From positions 868,001 to 932,000 of the forward strand of contig NC_015731.1 in assembly GCF_000219585.1 (NCBI RefSeq): a stretch of DNA of 64,000 bases, written 5' to 3'. Source of the DNA: Nitrosomonas sp. Is79A3. GTDB taxonomy: Bacteria > Pseudomonadota > Gammaproteobacteria > Burkholderiales > Nitrosomonadaceae. The notes under the pieces were generated by a model, which was not told where the DNA came from, made no database searches, and worked only from the letters and a program-made list of their open reading frames with translations. Both the position numbers and the translations under genes were made by a program. Shown here piece by piece: positions 9,974 through 19,265 of this stretch (positions are counted from its first letter, which is position 1; each line of letters opens with the position of its first letter).

Positions 9974-11125
9974 ATGCAAAATTGGCTCCTTCCAGAATAT
10001 GTCGAGGATATATTACCTGTAGAAGCATTGCATATAGAAGTAATGCGCCGTCAAATTATTGACTTGTTATTTGTGCACGGGTATCAGCAAGTAATACCGC
10101 CTTTGTTAGAGTATGTAGAGTCGTTGCTGTCCGGAAGTGGCAGCGACATGGATTTGCATATGTTCAAGGTGATAGATCAGCTCAGTGGACGTATGATGGG
10201 TCTACGGGCCGACATGACCCCGCAAGTTGCAAGAATTGATGGACATTTATTGAATTCTGACGGTATAACTCGTTTATGTTATGCCAATAGCGTATTGCAT
10301 ACCGTGCCTTCAGGGATAACACAAACTCGAGAACCATTACAAGCTGGCGCAGAACTTTATGGCCACTCAGGATTGGAAAGTGATCTGGAGGTTCAGCGGC
10401 TCATGTTGCAATGTTTGTCTGTTTCAGGTGTAAATAAAATACATTTGGATCTTGGTCATGTTGCAGTTTTCCGAGGTTTAATTAAAGGTGCAGGTATATC
10501 TCGTGAACTGGAAATCGAATTGTTCGCGGTTCTGCAAGCAAAAGATGTTTCAACATTAAAGGAATTGTGTACAAAGTTGCAAAGACATACACGTGAAGCA
10601 TTGATGTTATTGCCTCAGCTATATGGTGACAAGAAGATTCTGGCAGATGCTATAAAACGATTGCCGGATTATCCTGAGATTAGAATAGCATTGAATGAGC
10701 TTAGTATAGTTGAAGAGGAACTGAAGCCGATTGTAGATGAGATTGCCTTTGATTTGGCGGATTTGCGTGGGTATCACTATCATACCGGAATGGTCTTCGC
10801 TGCTTATGCGAATGGTTGTTCAAACGCTATTGGCTTAGGCGGACGTTATGACGAAATAGGAAAAGCTTTCGGGCGCGCACGACCGGCTACTGGTTTTAGT
10901 ATGGATCTCAGAGAGCTATCCAGATTGGTTAAGCCGCAAGCATATCCCAAAGGAATACGTGCGCCTTTCCATAAGAAAAATAAAGAACTGGAAAATATGA
11001 TCCAGCAACTACGTAGAGAAGGGCAAATCGTTGTGATTGAATTATCGGAACAAAAGAGCGAATCCTTAGATTGCGACAGGCAATTAGTATTGCATAATGG
11101 GCAATGGATTGTTGAAGAAATTTAA
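9974..11125 (+). CDS. hisZ: ATP phosphoribosyltransferase regulatory subunit HisZ
   Basis: HisS-like protein without an aminoacylation role that activates the short form of HisG in histidine synthesis. The class II synthetase-like core is seen (MMGLRADMTPQVARIDG and the YYHTG-like GYHYHTGMVF motif), and no anticodon-binding domain follows. I prefer the ATG at 9974 (MQNWLLPEY, matching family N-termini) over the in-frame TTG at 9959. Neither has a strong ribosome-binding site. Length from 9974 is 383 aa. It sits directly before purA, a common arrangement. Confidence 0.92.
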   Translation: MQNWLLPEYVEDILPVEALHIEVMRRQIIDLLFVHGYQQVIPPLLEYVESLLSGSGSDMDLHMFKVIDQLSGRMMGLRADMTPQVARIDGHLLNSDGITRLCYANSVLHTVPSGITQTREPLQAGAELYGHSGLESDLEVQRLMLQCLSVSGVNKIHLDLGHVAVFRGLIKGAGISRELEIELFAVLQAKDVSTLKELCTKLQRHTREALMLLPQLYGDKKILADAIKRLPDYPEIRIALNELSIVEEELKPIVDEIAFDLADLRGYHYHTGMVFAAYANGCSNAIGLGGRYDEIGKAFGRARPATGFSMDLRELSRLVKPQAYPKGIRAPFHKKNKELENMIQQLRREGQIVVIELSEQKSESLDCDRQLVLHNGQWIVEEI

Positions 11126-11133
11126 TAATTTAG

Positions 11134-12456
<1,323 letters not shown>

Positions 12457-12501
12457 TGGGCATTGGCAATTTCTGTAACTAAACGACTGCAAGCAGTAAT
12501 C

Positions 12502-12939
12502 ATGTGCTACTCTCATTCGGTACATATCGTGAGTTGGGAAGATGAGGCACTCACTTTGCGTGCCATCCGAACCGAAGTTTTTATAAATGAGCAGCAAGTT
12601 CCTGAAGCGATGGAATGGGATGAGTTTGATGCAATTAGTACTCACGTGTTAGCACGCAATTTTGATGGATTGCCCGTGGGGACTGCAAGATTATTGCCGG
12701 ATGGTCATATCGGAAGGATGGCGGTATTAAAAGAATGGCGGGGTAATGGATATGGCAGCGCCATGTTGCAAAAGATACTGGAAGAATTGAACAGCCGGCA
12801 TAAACAAATAGTAATGCTCAATGCACAAACGAGCGCTGTTAAATTCTACGAAAAATTTGGATTTAAGGTATCTGGAGAAGAATTCCGGGAAACCGGTATT
12901 CCGCATGTCAAAATGATACTTTTCTTGAAGCGGAATTAA
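12502..12939 (+). CDS. GNAT-family N-acetyltransferase
   Basis: Acetyl-CoA-dependent acetyltransferase of unknown substrate. The GNAT core is seen with motif A RMAVLKEWRGNGYGSAML, whose RGNGYG loop binds the pyrophosphate of acetyl-CoA, and the C-terminal NAQTSAVKFYEKFGF segment. The protein resembles the ElaA/YjcF branch (TEVFINEQQVPEAMEWDE). Start choice is uncertain: ATG at 12502 gives 145 aa, whereas a TTG at 12463 adds 13 residues and lies just 7 bp after purA. No strong ribosome-binding site is seen for either. Confidence 0.8.
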   Translation: MCYSHSVHIVSWEDEALTLRAIRTEVFINEQQVPEAMEWDEFDAISTHVLARNFDGLPVGTARLLPDGHIGRMAVLKEWRGNGYGSAMLQKILEELNSRHKQIVMLNAQTSAVKFYEKFGFKVSGEEFRETGIPHVKMILFLKRN

Positions 12940-12945
12940 CCCTGA

Positions 12946-13332
12946 TTATTTTCTTTCAGATTTTCCCCATTCATTAGCTAGCGCATCAGAAGCTTGCTTC
13001 CATTGATTAATTGCCTGCTCCATTGAAATCTTAGCCTGTTCTGATTTTTTCCTAGCAGTTTCAGCTTCTCGCTCGGCTGTGGTTAATTTCTGTTTAATTG
13101 CAGCCAATGTCTTCTCGGCAAAAACAGCATCCTTATTTAAAGTATCCGCTGATTGTTTAGCTTGCATCATTTTGTCGTAGGCAATACTGGCATTCTTTTG
13201 AAGAGCCTCAATATTTTCTGCATACACAAAAGGCAGAAATAAGACATTTAGTGAAAGAATGAAACAAGTTCTAATAAATAAAATGGTGAGATTGTATTTT
13301 CTAAAATTGGAGTTAATTTTCATAGTTACCAT
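12946..13332 (-). CDS. Hypothetical secreted helical protein
   Basis: No family recognised. The 128-residue protein begins with a basic region and a hydrophobic segment ending in a probable cleavage site (FVYA-E, about residue 38). The mature part is almost entirely Ala, Lys, Glu and Gln with regular hydrophobic spacing, suggesting one long helix or coiled coil, and it has no Cys. A second in-frame ATG lies at 13323. It is convergent with the GNAT gene, whose stop is only 6 bp away, and divergent from the Cys-rich gene at 13674. A structural or chaperone-like periplasmic role is possible but not shown. Confidence 0.6.
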   Translation of the reverse strand: MVTMKINSNFRKYNLTILFIRTCFILSLNVLFLPFVYAENIEALQKNASIAYDKMMQAKQSADTLNKDAVFAEKTLAAIKQKLTTAEREAETARKKSEQAKISMEQAINQWKQASDALANEWGKSERK

Positions 13333-13673
13333 TTAAGTCATTAATTTATAATTATCTATGGTGTACCCATGTGGCAAAGAACGAGCAAACTCAGAATTCT
13401 ATGAGCATATGATTCAGCGAACCAATGCATCACTGCAATGTGGCGTACTTAAGTTCTACACCGTGTTTTTTGTAAATAAAACCTTGTTATTGGAAAAAGT
13501 TAGATAAGCTCATAGCCTATCTATTAAAATGCTGATGTAAGCAACCTATACAATGTTCCTCAGTCCTGCTCTATTGTATCTTATGATATTGTAAAATCAG
13601 TATACCAAAAAGCGTAAGTTCTTGTTCATTGCTGTCTGTGAACATTATTTGACTACTAATATAAGGAACTAGA
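13333..13673. other. Intergenic region between divergent small secreted-protein genes
   Basis: This 341-bp AT-rich stretch separates the two divergent hypothetical genes and should contain both promoters. I see no open frame of note, no tRNA and no strong terminator in it. Confidence 0.5.
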
Positions 13674-14054
13674 ATGTATATGTCGCCAGTGGCACTATTG
13701 CTGAAAGTAAGTGTAATTATTATTTGTGGTTTGTCGCTGATTATGTTTGCAACATCAGCACTTGCAAGTTGTAAGGGGTGCTTGTGTCCGGGAGATCCTT
13801 GTGGCCTCTGCCCATTGCCTGCTATGCAAGATAACATTTCAAAACCAGATGAACACGAACTATGTGCTAGGATAAAAGAAAGAGTACCACCAACTTCGGC
13901 ACAACCGGGATCTAACGAGTATTTTCCCATATTGGATAAAGCTATTATGATTTGTGTAAATGAAGGGGGAGATGTTATTAGAAATAAGCAGCGCAGTGCG
14001 GAGTTTCCATCGAGTTTTTATTGCAAACCGCCAAGTTTTAAAAAAAAGGATTAA
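13674..14054 (+). CDS. Hypothetical small Cys-rich exported protein
   Basis: No family recognised. The 126-residue protein has a hydrophobic N-terminus (about residues 6-30) ending in ALA-S, a good signal peptidase site. The mature protein starts with a Cys cluster: C33, C36, C38, C43 and C46, spaced C-x2-C-x-C-x4-C-x2-C with Pro and Gly between. C64, C94 and C117 follow. Eight Cys in about 95 mature residues suggests disulfides or a metal site. None of the spacings is a CXXCH heme motif. An alternative start is the ATG at 13680. It lies just upstream of rpsT and hao cluster 1, on the same strand. Confidence 0.65.
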   Translation: MYMSPVALLLKVSVIIICGLSLIMFATSALASCKGCLCPGDPCGLCPLPAMQDNISKPDEHELCARIKERVPPTSAQPGSNEYFPILDKAIMICVNEGGDVIRNKQRSAEFPSSFYCKPPSFKKKD

Positions 14055-14144
14055 TGAGTACTTCGGAAAAATCCGGTAGCGAGGGTATATAGGGAAGGAG
14101 TGTTTAACCGGTAGCAGACATCACTACTCGAAGTAAATAGCTTA

Positions 14145-14173
14145 TTGCAATATGTTCAAAAAAAAAGTAGTAT
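14145..14173 (+). promoter_or_regulatory. Probable sigma70 promoter of rpsT
   Basis: TTGCAA (14145-14150), a 17-bp spacer and TAGTAT (14168-14173) lie about 35 bp before the rpsT start. Spacing and sequence fit a vegetative promoter; no experimental data. Confidence 0.5.
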
Positions 14174-14208
14174 GGTATCTTTTTTCCTTTTAAGGGTTAA
14201 AGTAGGCT

Positions 14209-14472
14209 ATGGCAAATAGTGCACAAGCAAGAAAGCGAGCAAGACAAGCAGTTAAACGAAGAGAGTACAATGTAAGTTTGCGATCAAAGTTGCGTACTGC
14301 GATTAAATTTGTGCGGAAAGCGATAGGATCAGGGGATAAAGAAATAGCTCAAAATGCATTTAATAGTTCTTTAAGCACTGTTGATTCAATTGCCGACAAG
14401 GGCATCATCCATAAGAATAAAGCCGCACGTTATAAAAGCCGATTAGCTGCTGCAATTAAAATAATGAGTTAG
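14209..14472 (+). CDS. rpsT: 30S ribosomal protein S20
   Basis: Binds 16S rRNA early in assembly of the small subunit. The 87-residue, strongly basic protein begins [13 protein letters not shown] and ends in an Ala/Lys-rich helix ([12 protein letters not shown]), as is standard for S20. It is transcribed alone from the promoter just upstream. Its 3' end is only about 80 bp from the hao cluster 1 promoter, and no strong terminator is seen between them, so some read-through into hao is possible. Confidence 0.97.
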   Translation: MANSAQARKRARQAVKRREYNVSLRSKLRTAIKFVRKAIGSGDKEIAQNAFNSSLSTVDSIADKGIIHKNKAARYKSRLAAAIKIMS

Positions 14473-14553
14473 CCGATCAAAAAAACATTGAAAAGCATAA
14501 AAAGAATAAAAAGTGAATCGTTAACTATCTTAAATAAACTTAGTTCAAAAGCC

Positions 14554-14582
14554 TTGACAGCTAGTATTTGAGTAAGTAGTCT
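14554..14582 (+). promoter_or_regulatory. Promoter of hao cluster 1
   Basis: TTGACA (14554-14559), 17-bp spacer, TAGTCT (14577-14582). The same hexamers and spacing occur before cluster 2 (36702-36730), although the surrounding bases differ. This conservation outside the exact repeat supports a real promoter. Confidence 0.75.
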
Positions 14583-14746
14583 ATTGAAAGCTGCTTGTGT
14601 CAGGAGAAAGCGAGTAAGGAAGGACAAGAGTAAAGGGTAAGAAGAAGCGGTAGGAAAAGAAGCTGCGGTGTAGATAATAATAAGAAGAAGAGAGTAGGAC
14701 GAGAGCAAGAGAAGGCAAAAATTTTGGAAAAACAAAGGAGAGAGAG
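14583..14746 (+). promoter_or_regulatory. Long purine-rich 5' leader of hao mRNA
   Basis: About 160 bases separate the -10 box from the haoA ATG. From 14600 on the leader is almost all A and G with scattered T and C, and it ends in AAAGGAGAGAGAG before the start codon. Such a sequence should be largely unstructured and rich in Shine-Dalgarno-like triplets, which may help ribosome loading or mRNA stability. It is repeated exactly at 36749-36895. Confidence 0.55.
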
Positions 14747-16459
14747 ATGGTTGCCAAGCTATGGCTGAGGATAGTTACGGTAATGTTGGGAGGGCTGCTG
14801 ATAGGAGTGGCACAAGCGAACATACCGACAGTTCCGAATGAATTATATGAAGCACTGAAGCTGGACCGTGAGAAGACGAGTCCAAAGGAATTATACGAAG
14901 CGCTGGTGAAGCGTTACAAGGATCCTGCGCAAGGAGCGGGTCCTGGAACGTTGGCGCAATACTGGGAACCGATACCGTATGGAATCTATCTGGACCCGGC
15001 GACCTTTTACAAAGCACCTACATCGAACAAAGACGTAGCGAGCCGTAAGGAATGCGTAGAATGCCACACTGACGAATCGCCGGTATGGGTACAAGCCTGG
15101 AAGCGCAGCAGCCATGCGAACCTGGACAAGATCCGCAACCTGAAGCCAAGCGACCCTACTTTTTACAAGAAAGGGAAACTGGAAGATGTAGAGAAGAACC
15201 TGCGTTCGATGGGCAAACTGGCGGAAGGCGAGCAACTGAAAGAAGTCGGTTGTATTGACTGCCACGTAGAAGTTGGTGCGAAGAAGAAAGCGGACCACGC
15301 CAAAGACCTGAAGATGCCGACGGCAGACGTATGCGGCACCTGTCACCTGCAAGAATTTGCAGAACGTGAATCGGAACGTGATACGATGATTTGGCCAGCA
15401 GGCCAATGGCCGGATGGACGTCCATCACACGCCCTGGACTACAAAGCAAACGTAGAAACCACAGTTTGGGCGGCAATGCCACAACGTGAAGTAGCCGAAG
15501 GCTGCTCGATGTGTCACACCAACCAAAACAAATGCGACTCCTGTCATACCCGCCATGAATTCTCAGCGGCAGAATCACGCAAGCCAGAAGCCTGCGCAAC
15601 CTGCCACAGTGGTGTAGACCACAACAACTGGGAAGCTTACTCAATGTCCAAGCACGGCAAGATGGTGTCGATGTTGGGTAACCAATGGAACTGGGACGTG
15701 CAATTGAAAGACGCGTATGCCAAGGGTGGTCAGAATGCACCAACCTGTGCAGGCTGTCACATGGAATACGAAGGTGAGTATGCCCACAACATGGTTAGAA
15801 AGATCCGTTGGGCGAACTATCCATTTGTTCCAGGCATTGCAGAGAACATCAACAGTGAATGGTCGTCAGCTCGCTTGGACTCATGGGTTGTCACCTGTAC
15901 CCAATGTCACTCAGAACGTTTTGCTCGCTCCTACCTGGAATTGATGGACAAAGGTACGTTGGCAGGACTGGCTAAATACCAAGAAGCGAATGGCATTGTT
16001 CATCAACTGTACAAGGAAGGTTTATTGACAGGTCAAAAAACCAACCGTTCTGCACCGCCAGCGCCAGAGAAAGAAGGCTATGCATATTTTGCACAGCTAT
16101 TCTGGTCTAAAGGCAACAGTCCGGCAGCAATTGAGCTGAAAGTACTAGAAATGCATGAAAATGACTTAGCGAAGATGCACGTAGGCTTAGCCCACGTTAA
16201 TCCAGGTGGCTGGACCTACACCGAAGGCTGGGGTCCAATAAACCGTGCTTATGTTGAAATTCAAGACGAAAACACCCGCATCCGTGAAATGGTTGCACTG
16301 CAAGAACGTGTTAAGAATCTTGAATCCAAGAAAACCAGCTTACTGGACTTAGACGGCACAGCAGAGAAGATCTCGCTGGGCGGTTTAGGTGGTGGCATGC
16401 TGCTGGCCGGAACACTGGCCTTAGCAGGCTGGCGCAAACGTAAGCAAAGCGAAGCTTGA
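14747..16459 (+). CDS. hao: Hydroxylamine oxidoreductase (octaheme), copy 1
   Basis: Periplasmic homotrimer that oxidizes hydroxylamine, releasing electrons to cytochrome c554; key enzyme of ammonia oxidation. The 570-residue protein has a 24-residue signal peptide (VAQA-N). Eight CXXCH sites begin at residues 103, 169, 196, 253, 263, 283, 334 and 384. The 253 site (CSMCH) corresponds to the catalytic P460 heme. Tyr491 (467 in mature numbering) in [11 protein letters not shown] matches the tyrosine that cross-links to P460 in the neighbouring subunit. The C-terminus has a short hydrophobic stretch (about 545-561) followed by WRKRKQ, a possible membrane anchor or removable tail. Its stop overlaps the haoB start. 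Confidence 0.98.
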   Translation: MVAKLWLRIVTVMLGGLLIGVAQANIPTVPNELYEALKLDREKTSPKELYEALVKRYKDPAQGAGPGTLAQYWEPIPYGIYLDPATFYKAPTSNKDVASRKECVECHTDESPVWVQAWKRSSHANLDKIRNLKPSDPTFYKKGKLEDVEKNLRSMGKLAEGEQLKEVGCIDCHVEVGAKKKADHAKDLKMPTADVCGTCHLQEFAERESERDTMIWPAGQWPDGRPSHALDYKANVETTVWAAMPQREVAEGCSMCHTNQNKCDSCHTRHEFSAAESRKPEACATCHSGVDHNNWEAYSMSKHGKMVSMLGNQWNWDVQLKDAYAKGGQNAPTCAGCHMEYEGEYAHNMVRKIRWANYPFVPGIAENINSEWSSARLDSWVVTCTQCHSERFARSYLELMDKGTLAGLAKYQEANGIVHQLYKEGLLTGQKTNRSAPPAPEKEGYAYFAQLFWSKGNSPAAIELKVLEMHENDLAKMHVGLAHVNPGGWTYTEGWGPINRAYVEIQDENTRIREMVALQERVKNLESKKTSLLDLDGTAEKISLGGLGGGMLLAGTLALAGWRKRKQSEA

Positions 16460-17490
16460 CAAGCACTAACGCAACCGATCGCACTACCGCCCAGGTAGCG
16501 CGATCGGGAGACAAACTACTCCCGTCATTAGGTATACTCCTGGTGACGGGAGGTTTGGTTTTATTGGGCTGGTTTGCTTATCTTTGGTTTAAACTGCCGC
16601 CTGCCCCCTACCAATATCAACTGATTGCGGAAGGTGACAATAAACGATTCTCCCAAATGAACCTGGATGATTGGCCGGAGCTAAAGCTAGGTCAATACAA
16701 AGTACAAGCGGACGGAGTAGACAAACCGATTGCTGAATTCATCGTTGCGAGACAAAATGAAGGGCCGCCGGTACTGATCTACTGGAAGAACAGTACGAAT
16801 GAAATACTGTACAATTTTGACAGAAAGCCATCGGAACTCAGTGCACTGGCAGCAGCGATCAGCAAGCACGCACCGAAAGACGCCCTGATACTCTCCTGGT
16901 GGGACACCTCTCGGCAAATCAAACTGCTTACCGGACACGACACGCTTTTTACCAATCATCTGAACGAGCCACTGATGATACCGGTAACCTGGTTAGAACA
17001 AAGTAAAGCCATTCAAGCCTATGAAAACCAATTCTGGGGAAGCAAAGCCAACCCAAAGGAACGGGAACAATTTGAACGCTTCAGTCAAGCACTGGCAGCC
17101 CCCGCAGAAGAAGGTATCAAGCAACTGCGCGAACTGATTGGTTCAAACCGGGAAGCGTATGTAATCGTACACGTCACTGACCTATACAGACTAGGAATCA
17201 TGTACCCGGAAAAAATGGGTGTTGCATATCAGAACTTCCCCATGACAGGCAACATGCACGGCATGATCAATCAAATGAAAATGCAACTCAAGCAAAATGG
17301 TTTTGATACCTACACACTACAATCCGTATCGGATAATGAAATCAGAGCATTCTTTCTGAGTGATAAAGCCAGTAGTGAAACGTTATTAGCAAGAATGCTG
17401 CCCTTTGTAGACAAGAAAGCGCCAGTGGAATTGGACGTGGCACAACTGATATATCAACAAGGCGGTTACTGGGTTTACAAAATACCTTAA
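16456..17490 (+). CDS. haoB: HaoB (conserved hao-linked protein), copy 1
   Basis: Conserved partner gene of hao in ammonia oxidizers; biochemical function is not established. The 344-residue protein has one membrane segment at about residues 24-45 and a large extracytoplasmic domain without heme motifs or Cys pairs. The only plausible start is a TTG at 16456 that overlaps the hao stop in a TTGA tetranucleotide, implying translational coupling and probably lower expression than HaoA. The N-terminal region before the membrane segment is polar and basic, which puts the C-terminal domain in the periplasm. Confidence 0.9.
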   Translation: MTSTNATDRTTAQVARSGDKLLPSLGILLVTGGLVLLGWFAYLWFKLPPAPYQYQLIAEGDNKRFSQMNLDDWPELKLGQYKVQADGVDKPIAEFIVARQNEGPPVLIYWKNSTNEILYNFDRKPSELSALAAAISKHAPKDALILSWWDTSRQIKLLTGHDTLFTNHLNEPLMIPVTWLEQSKAIQAYENQFWGSKANPKEREQFERFSQALAAPAEEGIKQLRELIGSNREAYVIVHVTDLYRLGIMYPEKMGVAYQNFPMTGNMHGMINQMKMQLKQNGFDTYTLQSVSDNEIRAFFLSDKASSETLLARMLPFVDKKAPVELDVAQLIYQQGGYWVYKIP

Positions 17491-17577
17491 GAAGAATAAG
17501 GCACAAAAGCTAAGTGAGACTGCAAGTAAAAAGAGACAACTGAAGAACCAAAAAAATACAAAGCGAACACATAGTCA

Positions 17578-17605
17578 TTTACACAATCTGATGATAGCGT
17601 ACAAT
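17578..17605 (+). promoter_or_regulatory. Possible internal promoter before cycA, copy 1
   Basis: TTTACA (17578-17583), a 16-bp spacer and TACAAT (17600-17605) lie 45 bp before the cycA start in the 159-bp haoB-cycA gap. A separate promoter would let c554 be made in excess over HAO. The same site is at 39727-39754 in copy 2. Confidence 0.4.
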
Positions 17606-17649
17606 ACGCGGCATAAAAACTTGAATTAAAAAAAGCATAAGGAGGAAGG

Positions 17650-18369
17650 ATGAAACACCCAATAGCTTACATACTTGCTGTTTTGGCAATGATCGCATTT
17701 TTTAGCGGTGCGGCAATAGCAGACACCTTTGAAGGACGCAGCAAATGCAGCTCCTGCCACAAATCGCAAGCCAAATCATGGAAAGACACGGCACATGCGA
17801 AAGCGATGGAATCGCTGAAGCCTGGTACACGTAAAGAAGCCAAAGTTAAAGCCAAACTGGATCCGGAAAAAGACTACACGCAAGACAAAGACTGTGTAGG
17901 TTGCCACGTAGATGGATTTGGCAAGAAAGGTGGATATACGATAGATACACCGAAGAAACCACTTGCAGCGGTTGGCTGTGAATCCTGCCATGGACCTGGA
18001 AAGAGTTACCGGGGAGATCACCGTAAAGCAGGGCAAGTATTTGAAAGTAAAGGAACCGCAATGCAACGCAAAGTAGTTGCTGACAAAGGCCAAGACTTTC
18101 ACTTTGAAGAAGCATGTGCTGCCTGTCACTTGAACTATGAAGGCTCACCTTGGAAAGGCGCGAAAGCACCTTACACCCCATTCACACCGGCTGTAGACCC
18201 GAAATACACCTTTGACTTTGACAAAATGGTCAAAGATGTGAAAGCGATGCATGAGCATTATAAGCTTGACGGTACCTTCGCAGGAGAGCCCAAATTCAAG
18301 TATCACGACGAATTCCAGGCGAATGCTAAGGAAAAGACAGGGGATAAAAAAGGTAAAGGAAAAGAGTAA
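17650..18369 (+). CDS. cycA: Cytochrome c554 (tetraheme), copy 1
   Basis: Periplasmic electron acceptor of hydroxylamine oxidoreductase. The 239-residue precursor has a signal peptide of about 24 residues (AAIA-D) and four heme sites: CSSCH (33-37), CVGCH (82-86), CESCH (110-114) and CAACH (156-160). The C-terminus is Lys-rich (EKTGDKKGKGKE). A strong GGAGGA ribosome-binding site precedes the ATG. The TAA stop overlaps the cycB ATG (TAATG). The family is specific to bacterial ammonia oxidizers. Confidence 0.97.
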   Translation: MKHPIAYILAVLAMIAFFSGAAIADTFEGRSKCSSCHKSQAKSWKDTAHAKAMESLKPGTRKEAKVKAKLDPEKDYTQDKDCVGCHVDGFGKKGGYTIDTPKKPLAAVGCESCHGPGKSYRGDHRKAGQVFESKGTAMQRKVVADKGQDFHFEEACAACHLNYEGSPWKGAKAPYTPFTPAVDPKYTFDFDKMVKDVKAMHEHYKLDGTFAGEPKFKYHDEFQANAKEKTGDKKGKGKE

Positions 18370-19043
18370 TGACAGGCATACAAAAAGGCGCGATAGGCAC
18401 GCTACTGACAGGGGGGTTACTGGGGATAGTACTGGTAGCGGTTGTATTTGGAGGAGAAGCGGCACTCTCAACGGAAGAGTTCTGTACCAGCTGTCACTCG
18501 ATGACCTATACGCAGAAGGAACTAAGGGAATCGACGCACTATGGAGCACTGGGAGTAAATCCCAGTTGTAAAGACTGTCATATACCGCAGGGATTCAAGA
18601 ACTTTCATTTAGCGGTATATTCCCATGCGGTAGATGGAGCCAGGGAATTATATTTGGAACTGATGAATGATTATTCGACGCTAGAGAAGTTCAATGAACG
18701 TCGTTTGATTATGGCGCATGATGCGCGCATGAACCTGAAGAAATGGGACAGTATAACCTGTCGCGACTGTCACAAGAACCCAAATCCACCTGGAGCAGAT
18801 GCACAGGAAGCGCACAAGAAGCTAAAGACGGAAGGAGCGACCTGTATAGATTGTCATCAGAATCTGGTGCATGAAGAGGTTGCAAAGACAGACCTGAATG
18901 CGAGCTTAGCGGCTGGTAAGATGGTACTGCAGAAAGAAGAGGATAGTGGCGCAGACGAAGAAGGCGAAGATGAAGATGAGGATGCGGCGAGTGAAGTAGA
19001 AGCTGAAGCTCAGGGTGACGAGGATGACGAGGATGAGGAGTAG
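18369..19043 (+). CDS. cycB: Cytochrome cM552 (tetraheme NapC/NirT family), copy 1
   Basis: Membrane-anchored tetraheme cytochrome thought to pass electrons from c554 to ubiquinone. The 224-residue protein has one N-terminal membrane anchor (about residues 8-28), kept as in NapC/NirT proteins, and heme sites CTSCH (39-43), CKDCH (67-71), CRDCH (131-135) and CIDCH (159-163). The last ~30 residues are almost all Asp and Glu, an unusual acidic tail that may dock basic c554. This copy has Met at residue 99 where copy 2 has Ile. Start overlaps the cycA stop. Confidence 0.95.
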   Translation: MTGIQKGAIGTLLTGGLLGIVLVAVVFGGEAALSTEEFCTSCHSMTYTQKELRESTHYGALGVNPSCKDCHIPQGFKNFHLAVYSHAVDGARELYLELMNDYSTLEKFNERRLIMAHDARMNLKKWDSITCRDCHKNPNPPGADAQEAHKKLKTEGATCIDCHQNLVHEEVAKTDLNASLAAGKMVLQKEEDSGADEEGEDEDEDAASEVEAEAQGDEDDEDEE

Positions 19044-19120
19044 TTGTTATAAGCTATTATGAATCGTATTATTATTCCAAGGATACTCATATCCTGAATG
19101 AAATTGATCGAGTGGTTATG

Positions 19121-19160
19121 AAGAACCCGCACAATATACTTTGTGCGGGTTCTTTTGTTT
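19121..19160 (+). terminator. Strong rho-independent terminator of hao cluster 1
   Basis: A perfect 14-bp stem (19121-19134 with 19141-19154, GAACCCGCAC core), a 6-nt loop and a T-rich tail. It lies 78 bp after the cycB stop and just outside the exact repeat; cluster 2 has a different terminator. Confidence 0.92.
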
Positions 19161-19265
19161 ATTGGAATTGCACATAAACTGTGTCACGCGCGAGTCTTAT
19201 ACTAAATAACTTCAATTATGAAAATTACAATCAAATTAAGCAAGTAATTTAGGAGTAGTAAAAAT

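Larger units (their letters stand above)
14595..19048 (+). repeat. Long direct repeat, copy 1 (hao-haoB-cycA-cycB)
   Basis: This 4454-bp block matches 36744-41197 in the same orientation at a constant offset of 22149. Reading both side by side I find two differences: G at 18665 versus T at 40814 (Met99 to Ile in cycB) and A at 18797 versus G at 40946 (silent). Identity starts in the leader 12 bp after the -10 box and ends 5 bp after the cycB stop. Flanks are unrelated, and no IS ends or target duplications are visible. Confidence 0.95.

Noticed and set aside
14891..15743. Long antisense frames (171 and 195 codons) opposite hao, found in both copies
   Set aside because: They are shadows of the biased codon use in hao. 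Their presence in both copies only follows from the DNA identity; they have no ribosome-binding sites or family resemblance.
18251..18571. 106-codon plus-strand frame across the cycA-cycB junction
   Set aside because: It overlaps two certain cytochrome genes in another frame and lacks any recognisable feature.
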